This document shows positions 1 through 5,766 of a stretch of 5,766 nt of DNA, in pieces; the first letter of the stretch is position 1, and each line of letters begins with the position of its first letter. The DNA comes from a bacterium. GTDB taxonomy: Bacteria; Bdellovibrionota; FAC87; UBA2466. The stretch spans positions 1 to 5,766 of the forward strand of contig JALHPX010000219.1 of the NCBI GenBank assembly GCA_022842225.1, in the 5' to 3' direction. The translations under genes and the position numbers were made by a program. Under the pieces are notes generated by a model. It was not told where the DNA came from and did not search any database. It worked only from the letters and a program-made list of their open reading frames with translations.

Positions 1-3
1 CAT
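1..3 (-). CDS. possible start codon of the next gene (cut by left edge)
   Basis: The complement of the first three bases is ATG, 5 bases after the TAA of the lipoprotein gene. The sequence between reads GAGCT, so a minimal GAG lies very close to the ATG, with a purine-rich AAGAAGAG just before the lipoprotein stop. The tight spacing would suit a further operon gene on the same strand, but a single codon is visible, so nothing can be said about a product and the ATG could be chance. Confidence 0.25.
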
Positions 4-8
4 AGCTC

Positions 9-860
9 TTATTTACTCTTCTTCATGCGCTTCTGCAGGGAGGCCAAGCGAAAGTCCACCACCTTACGGCTCGGATAGTTTTCGCGAATCGCCTCATAGG
101 TTGCGAGCGCGTCCGAAAGTTTATCTTGGTGCTCCAAGCATTGCGCCATCTGAAACTGCGCTTCGATGGCGTAATCGCTTCCCGCGTGGTGCCGCAGCAC
201 CTGCTTCAACGCCTCAATCGCTACTTCGTATTTGCCTTCCATGTAATACGAATTACCGATTTCAAAACGCGCCGATGCCACTAGCTGACTCTTGGGAAAT
301 TCGTCGATAAGCACTTGGTATTGCTGGCGCGCTTTTTCAAATTCATTGGTGCGAAAAAAAGACTTCCCGAGGCGGAAACGCAAAAAGTCGCGCTCTAAAC
401 TATCTGGACTTAGCTCGATAATTTTTTCGTAGGTCTCAGCGGCTTTCTCTGGATCGTTTAGATATTCGAAGTAAAGATTAGCTACCCGCTTGAGAACTTC
501 GTAGCGGCTTACGCTATCTTGGCTCAGCCGACTGAATTCCTGATAACTGAGAAGCGCACCTTCATAGTCTTTCAGATAGCTCTCTAGCAGGAACCCCAGC
601 TTGTACATGGCCTTTGCGGCCGCCTTGCTCTCCGGATCGAGTGCGACCGCTTTTCTCAAAACAGTGGAAGCTTCGGTGTGTTTGCCCTCGCCAATGTAAT
701 GCTCTGCCTCGGTCAGCAAACCATCCTGGCGCCGCTCTGTGCAAGAAATCGTCGTTAAAAGCAGACAAAAGAGAAATAAAACGCAGGCGCTATTCTTCGG
801 TGCTATCCGATTCAGTACCTGAGCCTTCTGAGTCGTCTGAATTCGATTCTGCGGATTCAC
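9..860 (-). CDS. TPR-repeat lipoprotein, BamD/YbgF-like, function unknown
   Basis: Predicted exported lipoprotein made almost wholly of TPR helices, a scaffold for protein contacts, probably in the periplasm at the outer membrane. From the GTG at 860 it has 283 residues: a basic n-region, a hydrophobic stretch ACVLFLFCLLLTTIS and lipobox-like TTISC with Cys40 as the likely lipidated residue. Thr at +2, not Asp, fits outer-membrane sorting by the E. coli rule. About six TPRs follow at 49-79, 82-115, 120-153, 157-191, 194-227 and 231-264, with repeat signatures such as AAETYEKIIELSPDS and ARQQYQVLIDEFPKS, then a basic tail ending KRMKKSK. BamD and YbgF/CpoB share this style of repeat, but no closer assignment can be made. 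The start is uncertain. GTG 860 overlaps gyrA by 71 bp; CTG 815, preceded by AGAAGG, would give a tidier signal peptide; ATGs at 929, 926 and 902 lie deeper in gyrA; TTG 719 would drop the export signal. The stop is TAA. Presumably transcribed with gyrA. Confidence 0.85.
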   Translation of the reverse strand: MNPQNRIQTTQKAQVLNRIAPKNSACVLFLFCLLLTTISCTERRQDGLLTEAEHYIGEGKHTEASTVLRKAVALDPESKAAAKAMYKLGFLLESYLKDYEGALLSYQEFSRLSQDSVSRYEVLKRVANLYFEYLNDPEKAAETYEKIIELSPDSLERDFLRFRLGKSFFRTNEFEKARQQYQVLIDEFPKSQLVASARFEIGNSYYMEGKYEVAIEALKQVLRHHAGSDYAIEAQFQMAQCLEHQDKLSDALATYEAIRENYPSRKVVDFRLASLQKRMKKSK

Positions 861-3357
861 TCGCGGTAGCTTCGCTTTCTGGAGAGTCCTCTGTGGAACC
901 ATGACCGGACGTGTCGCCCTCGTCATCATTTTCCACTATTTTAGCGACTGCGCCTACTATTTCGCCATCTTCCAAGCTGATAAGACGGACGCCTTGCGCA
1001 ATTCGTCCCACTTCCGAGATTTCCGAAACACGGGTGCGAATAACCTTACCTTGAGTGGAAGCGATGAGGATTTGATCCTCGTTGCGAACTTGGCGCACAG
1101 CGACCAACGGACCGTTTTTATCGGTCACGCTCATGGTCTTGATACCGGAGCCGCCCCGTCCCTGAACGCGGTACTCTTCGAGCGCTGTTCGCTTACCAAA
1201 GCCTTTTTCGGTCACAGTCAGAATCTGACCGTCCTTAAAATCGTCCGGCTTGGCGATTTCCATGCCGATGACTTTGTCGTCTTCATCTAAGCGCATGCCG
1301 GTTACACCGCGAGCATTCCGGCCCATGGCGCGGATTTCGCTCTCTTCAAAGCGAATGCTCTGACCAAGCTTACTCACGAGCACGATGTTGTCGCTTCCGT
1401 GTGTCAGCTTAGCGTCAATCAGCTCGTCGCCATCATCGGTCTTCAACGCAATGATGCCGCGCTTAGTGGGATTGGAGAACTCCATCATCGAAGTCTTTTT
1501 GATCACGCCTTTGCGCGTAACCATGACGATGAATTCGTTCTCTTTAAATTCTTTTACAGGCAACACGGCTTGGACACGCTCGGTGGTGCCTAAATTGAGC
1601 AAGTTGATAATCGGTCTGCCGCGCGCTGAGCGACTGGCTTCTGGAATCTTGTGGACCTTGAGCCAATACAAGCGGCCTTGGTCGGTAATAACCAGGATGT
1701 AGTCGTGAGTGGACGCGACAAAGAGATGCCAAATAAAATCTTCGGCTTTAGCGCCCGCACCGGTAACACCTCGGCCACCACGTCTTTGCGAGCGGTAAGT
1801 ATCGAGCGGCAAGCGCTTGATGTAGCCAGTGTAGGTCACGGTGACGACTGTCGATTCGTCAGTAATGAAATCTTCGGCAGTAACTTCGTCTTGTTCCGCA
1901 ATAAACTTCGTGCGGCGAGCATCGCCAAATTGCGTCTTAATCTCTTCCAGCTCGCTGCTGATGATCGCCAGGACTTTTTTCTCGTCAGCCAAAATGCCTT
2001 TGAGTTCTTCGATAAACTTGATCGTGTCTTCGTATTCCTTAACGATCTTGTCGCGCTCGAGACCCGTCAGGCGCTGTAGGCGCATTTCCAAAATAGCTTT
2101 GGCTTGTACGGGAGAAAATTTAAAGCGTTCGATTAACTGGTCGGAAGCGACGTTAGGATTCTCTGCTTTGCGAATCAGAGCTACAACTTCATCCAGATTC
2201 TCGACGGCTTTTTTCAAAGCAACCAAGATATGCGCGCGCTCTTCTGCCTTGCGCAGTTCGTACAACGTTCTACGCGTCACCACTTCTTTGCGGTGATTTA
2301 AAAACGCGATGAGGAATTCTTTGAGCGACATGACCTTCGGTTGGCCGCGATCGAGCGCCAACATGCTAATGCCGAAGGAGGTCTGCATCTGAGTGTTGAG
2401 ATAAAGCTGATTGAGAATTACGCGGCTATCGACGTCTTTGCGCAGATCAAAAACTACGCGCATGCCTTTGCGATCCGATTCGTCTCGAATATCGCTGATG
2501 CCTTCGATTTTCTTTTCGCGCACCAGGTCCGCGACGTTTTCGATCAATTTCGCTTTATTGACCTGAAACGGAATTTCCGTGAGGACGATGCGTTCGCGCT
2601 CGCCTTTAAAGGTTTCGATCTCCGCCTTAGCGCGCAACTGGATAACGCCCTTGCCGGTGAGCGAGGCTTCTTTCAATCCTTTGGAACCGTAGATGTAACC
2701 AGCGGTCGGAAAATCAGGGCCGGGAACAATTTTCAGAAGTTCGAGCGGAGTCACTGCTGGATTCGCAATCACCGCTTTTAGAGCATCGATAATTTCGCTG
2801 AGATTGTGCGGCGGAATATTTGTCGCCATTCCCACCGCAATACCCGAAGCGCCGTTGATCAAAAGATTCGGAACACGCGTAGGTAATACCGTCGGCTCTT
2901 TCAAAGAGTTGTCGTAGTTCTGAGTGAAATCGACGGTTTCTTTATCTAAATCGGCAAGAACTTGGCCAGCGAGCTTCTCAAGGCGGACTTCGGTATATCG
3001 CATGGCTGCCGCGGTATCACCGTCGACAGAACCAAAGTTACCCTGCCCTTCCACCAGCGTGTAGCGCATGGAGAAATCTTGCGCCATCCGGACCATGGCT
3101 TCGTACACAGCGCTATCGCCGTGCGGATGGTATTTACCAATTACGTCACCGACGATACGGGCAGATTTTTTGTAAGGCTTATCATGGGTGTTTCCCATGT
3201 CGTACATCGCGTACAAAATCCGACGATGCACAGGCTTCATTCCATCGCGAGCATCTGGAAGCGCGCGACCCACGATCACGCTCATTGCGTACTCTAGGTA
3301 CGCATCCTTCATCTGTTCCTCGATACTGACTGGAATGACGTGGGAAATTGTTTCCAT
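790..3357 (-). CDS. gyrA: DNA gyrase subunit A
   Basis: DNA-cleaving and DNA-wrapping subunit of gyrase (A2B2 with GyrB, cytoplasm). It has 855 residues, close to the usual 800-900. The ATG at 3357 is secure: an in-frame TAG (3361-3363) sits two codons upstream and METISHVIPVSIEEQMKDAYLEYAMSV is a standard N-terminus. The winged-helix/tower breakage-reunion domain covers about 30-490, with KPVHRRILYAM 41-51, the quinolone region HPHGDSAVYEAMVRMAQ 77-93, and the catalytic tyrosine Tyr121 in AAMRYTEVR. Ser82 and Glu86 occupy the E. coli S83/D87 positions; Glu is the native residue in several phyla, so no resistance change is apparent. The beta-pinwheel domain runs about 500-807 and contains the GyrA box QRRGGRG 524-530, which marks gyrase rather than ParC, and a related QGRGGSG 732-738 in the last blade. 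A Ser/Glu/Asp-rich tail follows from about 809. The gene is 17 bp after gyrB, so probably co-transcribed, and its last codons overlap the lipoprotein frame. Confidence 0.98.
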   Translation of the reverse strand: METISHVIPVSIEEQMKDAYLEYAMSVIVGRALPDARDGMKPVHRRILYAMYDMGNTHDKPYKKSARIVGDVIGKYHPHGDSAVYEAMVRMAQDFSMRYTLVEGQGNFGSVDGDTAAAMRYTEVRLEKLAGQVLADLDKETVDFTQNYDNSLKEPTVLPTRVPNLLINGASGIAVGMATNIPPHNLSEIIDALKAVIANPAVTPLELLKIVPGPDFPTAGYIYGSKGLKEASLTGKGVIQLRAKAEIETFKGERERIVLTEIPFQVNKAKLIENVADLVREKKIEGISDIRDESDRKGMRVVFDLRKDVDSRVILNQLYLNTQMQTSFGISMLALDRGQPKVMSLKEFLIAFLNHRKEVVTRRTLYELRKAEERAHILVALKKAVENLDEVVALIRKAENPNVASDQLIERFKFSPVQAKAILEMRLQRLTGLERDKIVKEYEDTIKFIEELKGILADEKKVLAIISSELEEIKTQFGDARRTKFIAEQDEVTAEDFITDESTVVTVTYTGYIKRLPLDTYRSQRRGGRGVTGAGAKAEDFIWHLFVASTHDYILVITDQGRLYWLKVHKIPEASRSARGRPIINLLNLGTTERVQAVLPVKEFKENEFIVMVTRKGVIKKTSMMEFSNPTKRGIIALKTDDGDELIDAKLTHGSDNIVLVSKLGQSIRFEESEIRAMGRNARGVTGMRLDEDDKVIGMEIAKPDDFKDGQILTVTEKGFGKRTALEEYRVQGRGGSGIKTMSVTDKNGPLVAVRQVRNEDQILIASTQGKVIRTRVSEISEVGRIAQGVRLISLEDGEIVGAVAKIVENDDEGDTSGHGSTEDSPESEATASESAESNSDDSEGSGTESDSTEE
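824..829 (-). promoter_or_regulatory. possible ribosome binding site for a CTG start of the TPR lipoprotein
   Basis: AGAAGG on the minus strand, one mismatch from AGGAGG, lies 8 bases before an in-frame CTG at 815-813. Starting there gives a compact signal peptide of 24 residues (MNRIAPKNS, hydrophobic core, TTIS) ahead of the lipobox Cys. CTG is a rare start codon, and the hexamer lies inside gyrA coding sequence where it could occur by chance, so this is only a candidate. Confidence 0.3.
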
Positions 3358-3374
3358 TAGCTACCAAAAACTTT
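3358..3374 (-). promoter_or_regulatory. gyrB-gyrA spacer with weak ribosome binding site
   Basis: The 17-base spacer reads AAAGTTTTTGGTAGCTA before the gyrA ATG. It has no good AGGAGG match; GGTAG, 3 bases from the ATG, and AGAAAG, which overlaps the gyrB stop, are the only purine-rich candidates. No hairpin or promoter fits in so short a gap. Translation of gyrA is therefore probably helped by ribosomes finishing gyrB (coupling), which would also keep the two subunits in balance. That last point is inference. Confidence 0.45.
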
Positions 3375-5766
3375 CTAAATATCCAGAGTGCGAACTTTTA
3401 GAGCGTTCTCCTCGATAAAATCGCGTCGTGGTTTTACCTGATCGCCCATTAGGGTTGCAAAAATACTGTCCGCTTGTACTGCATCGTCGATCTGGACTTG
3501 CAGGAACGATCGTTTAGTTGGATCCATTGTGGTCTCCCACAATTGTTCCGGGTTCATTTCTCCCAAACCCTTATAGCGCTGAATCTGCAGTCCCGATTCA
3601 CCGTGGGAGAAAATAAAGTCCTTTAGATGCTCGATATCGTCGTACGAATCTTCGCTCTGATCATCGAGAACCACGCGGAAAGGTCCGGTGCCCAACGCAT
3701 CAAAACTATCCGAGATGCGGCGCAATTCTTGTAACTGTGTCGACTCTAAGAAATCGTGCGTAATACGAGTGCTGGTCTTTAAGCTGTTTCGCAACGTTGT
3801 GCATTCTGCCAACAAGCAGCCGTGCTCTTTGTCTTCTTTTAGTTGATAGAGGAATTGGCTGCCATCGTGGCGCTCCAGAAGAACATTGGCGTATTCGTCG
3901 AGCAGCTGCTTAATCAGCTTTTCGTTTTTCAAGCACTCGCCATCCCATCGGATATCGCGTGCCAACCGGCGAATGAGTTCTCCGTCCGCACGACGAGCAA
4001 TAGTTTGAATCAACTGATTGAACTGACCGACTTTTCTAAAAACGTTTTTTGCCGTGGTCTTCTCGACCGGCCCTTTTTTCGACGATAACTCGACGTCTTC
4101 GAGGCCTAAGCCCAGAACAAGATCTTCATACATCGCATCGTTCTGCAGATAACGCTCGGTTTTACCTTTTTTCACTTTGTAGAGCGGCGGCTGCGCGATG
4201 TAGAGAAAGCCCTTTTCAATAATCTCCGGCATCTGCCGGTAAAAGAAAGTGAGCAAGAGTGTGCGAATGTGCGCGCCGTCGACATCGGCATCGGTCATGA
4301 TGACGATCTTGTTGTAACGGACTTTGGCGATGTCGTAGTCGTCTTTGCCAATGCCAGTTCCCAGAGCCGTAATCAAAGTACGAATTTCGGCAAATTCCAG
4401 CATCTTGTCGAAACGCGCTTTTTCGACGTTTAAGATTTTACCCTTTAACGGCAAAATCGCTTGGTTCTTGCGATCGCGCGCTTGCTTGGCAGACCCACCT
4501 GCTGAATCCCCTTCGACGATAAACAGCTCGCAGAGTGCAGGATCTTTTTCCTGACAATCGGCCATCTTGCCAGGGAGCCCCGCAAAATCGAGAGCCGATT
4601 TACGACGAGTCAAATCACGCGCTTTACGAGCGGCAATACGGGCGCGTCCGCCTTCAATTGCTTTCTGGGCAATGCGTTTTGCTTCAGCGGGATTCTCTTC
4701 TAAGAAAATGGACAGGCGCTCATTTAGAAGATTCTCGACCATTCCCTTAACTTCGGAGTTTCCAAGTTTGGTTTTGGTCTGTCCTTCAAACTGTGGATTG
4801 GGAATCTTGACGCTAATGACCGCCGCGACTCCTTCACGAATATCTTCGCCGGTCAGACTCTCTTTGAGATCTTTATTGAGGCCATTGGATTCAATGTATT
4901 TGTTGATGCACTTGGTGAGTGCGGCCTTCAAGCCAGCTAAGTGCGTGCCGCCTTCAATCGTATTGATGTTATTAGCGAAGGTGAGGATATTTTCCTTGTA
5001 TCCATCATTCCACTGCATCGCGAGCTCGAGATAAATCCCAGTCGCTTCGGCATAAAAATAGATGACGTCTTTGTGCAAGACAGTCTTTGCCTTGTTCATG
5101 TACTCGGCAAAAGATTTCAAACCGCCTTCCGAGAAAAACTCAGCTTTCTTCTCAGAACGTTCGTCGATCAAATTCAAACGCACGCCTTTATTGAGGAAAC
5201 TCAATTCACGCATGCGGTTAGCGATCGTCTCGTAGTTGAATTCCGAAACTTCAAAAATCGAGGCATCTGGTTTGAAGATAATGCGAGTGCCGCGCTTGTC
5301 GGTCACTCCGACTTCTTTCACGCCACCAATCGGAGTGCCTTTTTTAAAATTTTGTACGTAGACTTTGCCGTCACGACGCACTTCCGCGGTGACTGTTTCA
5401 GAGAGGGCGTTGACGACACTAATCCCTACCCCGTGCAAACCGCCCGAAACTTTATAAGCATTGTTATCGAATTTTCCGCCGGCATGGAGTTTGGTCAAAA
5501 CCAATTCGAGTGCCGAGATGCCTTCTGTCGGGTGGATATCGACGGGAATACCGCGACCATCATCATCTACCGTGATGGAGTTATCGATGTGAATAGTGAG
5601 AGTGACGTTGGTGCAATGTCCGGCCATTGCTTCGTCGATAGAGTTATAGACGATTTCCCAGATCAAATGATGCAGACCACGGATGCCAGTATCGCCGATG
5701 TACATGCCAGGTCGTTTCCGGACTGCTTCCAATCCTTCCAAAACCTGAATAGCACCAGCACCGTAG
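3375..5766 (-). CDS. gyrB: DNA gyrase subunit B (partial, N-terminal codons beyond right edge)
   Basis: ATPase subunit of DNA gyrase, a cytoplasmic type IIA topoisomerase that introduces negative supercoils with GyrA. The frame stays open to the right edge: the first 8 full codons read YGAGAIQV and join LEGLEAVRKRPGMYIGDT, the standard GyrB N-terminus, so the true start lies just outside and the TTG at 5741 is internal. Of 796 visible residues (Tyr = 1), the GHKL ATPase shows Glu37 (catalytic base position), Asn41 (Mg2+), DDDGRGIP 67-74, KLHAGGKFD 92-100, SGGLHGVG 107-114 and Thr160. The transducer has the QTK loop at 329-331. TOPRIM has EGDSAGG 418-424 and DADVDG 492-497. The long insert of proteobacterial-type GyrB spans about 540-722, followed by QRYKGLGEMNPEQLW and a FIEENAL...LDI end. 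The insert argues against ParE. Asp420 and Lys441, the quinolone-related positions (E. coli 426/447), are unchanged; Arg131 matches aminocoumarin contact R136. Odd: Tyr40 replaces the usual Asp before Asn41. The TAG stop is 17 bp before gyrA. Confidence 0.98.
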   Translation of the reverse strand, partial: YGAGAIQVLEGLEAVRKRPGMYIGDTGIRGLHHLIWEIVYNSIDEAMAGHCTNVTLTIHIDNSITVDDDGRGIPVDIHPTEGISALELVLTKLHAGGKFDNNAYKVSGGLHGVGISVVNALSETVTAEVRRDGKVYVQNFKKGTPIGGVKEVGVTDKRGTRIIFKPDASIFEVSEFNYETIANRMRELSFLNKGVRLNLIDERSEKKAEFFSEGGLKSFAEYMNKAKTVLHKDVIYFYAEATGIYLELAMQWNDGYKENILTFANNINTIEGGTHLAGLKAALTKCINKYIESNGLNKDLKESLTGEDIREGVAAVISVKIPNPQFEGQTKTKLGNSEVKGMVENLLNERLSIFLEENPAEAKRIAQKAIEGGRARIAARKARDLTRRKSALDFAGLPGKMADCQEKDPALCELFIVEGDSAGGSAKQARDRKNQAILPLKGKILNVEKARFDKMLEFAEIRTLITALGTGIGKDDYDIAKVRYNKIVIMTDADVDGAHIRTLLLTFFYRQMPEIIEKGFLYIAQPPLYKVKKGKTERYLQNDAMYEDLVLGLGLEDVELSSKKGPVEKTTAKNVFRKVGQFNQLIQTIARRADGELIRRLARDIRWDGECLKNEKLIKQLLDEYANVLLERHDGSQFLYQLKEDKEHGCLLAECTTLRNSLKTSTRITHDFLESTQLQELRRISDSFDALGTGPFRVVLDDQSEDSYDDIEHLKDFIFSHGESGLQIQRYKGLGEMNPEQLWETTMDPTKRSFLQVQIDDAVQADSIFATLMGDQVKPRRDFIEENALKVRTLDI

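Noticed and set aside
562..768. Second minus-strand frame inside the lipoprotein gene as a small gene
   Set aside because: It is out of frame with the TPR repeats, which are clear and continuous across the same bases, and its peptide shows no recognisable feature.
740..800. A terminator or promoter between gyrA and the lipoprotein gene
   Set aside because: I saw no GC-rich hairpin followed by a T run and no convincing -35/-10 pair; the frames overlap, so no spacer exists.
1651..2296. Open frames on the plus strand opposite gyrA (for example 1651-2079 and 1841-2296)
   Set aside because: They lie wholly antisense to the conserved GyrA coding sequence, show no recognisable domain, and have Ser/Arg-rich or biased composition typical of complementary-strand shadows.
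3097..3127. Quinolone-resistance change in GyrA (Glu86 at the E. coli D87 position)
   Set aside because: Ser82 is intact and Glu is the normal residue at this position in many susceptible bacteria, such as the Gram-positive GyrA type, so there is no sign of a resistance mutation.
4567..5034. Plus-strand open frame opposite gyrB
   Set aside because: It is antisense to the conserved transducer/TOPRIM part of GyrB, has no motif or ribosome binding site that stands out, and is explained by codon bias in the real gene.
790..5766. ParE/ParC (topoisomerase IV) in place of GyrB/GyrA
   Set aside because: The A subunit has a full GyrA box QRRGGRG and the B subunit has the long TOPRIM-region insert and FIEENAL...LDI ending, all gyrase traits.

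Overview
The window holds part of a chromosomal housekeeping operon, read entirely on the minus strand: gyrB (DNA gyrase subunit B, 5' end cut by the right edge), then gyrA (complete DNA gyrase subunit A), then a gene for a tetratricopeptide-repeat (TPR) lipoprotein. The left edge (1-3) falls on the possible ATG of a fourth gene. Coding density is nearly total: gyrB and gyrA are 17 bp apart, the lipoprotein reading frame overlaps the end of gyrA, and the possible next start lies 5 bp past the lipoprotein stop. No RNA gene, mobile element, CRISPR array, long repeat or clear terminator was seen.

Organism: a Gram-negative bacterium, most likely in the broad delta-proteobacterial or Bdellovibrionota sphere. 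The reasons are (1) a GyrB of the long type, with the extra block of about 180 residues inside the TOPRIM/C-terminal part, typical of proteobacterial-type GyrB; (2) adjacent gyrB-gyrA, as in the dnaA-dnaN-recF-gyrB-gyrA origin-proximal cluster of many bacteria; (3) a periplasm-facing TPR lipoprotein of the BamD/YbgF-like type after gyrA; (4) base composition that looks balanced by eye. The species cannot be fixed from the sequence alone.

Roles: GyrA and GyrB form the A2B2 gyrase that introduces negative supercoils using ATP. GyrB carries the ATPase and the Mg2+-binding TOPRIM domain. GyrA carries the DNA-cleaving tyrosine and the DNA-wrapping beta-pinwheel. The active-site residues checked by reading are present, with one notable exception next to the GyrB Mg2+-binding Asn, where the usual Asp is Tyr. 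The TPR lipoprotein has no evident mechanistic link to gyrase. It is probably co-transcribed and probably acts at the cell envelope.

This is mostly an ordinary region and I see no new biological system. The points worth a second look are the start of the lipoprotein, whose export signal is coded inside the acidic tail of gyrA without a well-placed ATG, the D-to-Y change in GyrB, and the long Ser/Glu/Asp tail of GyrA.
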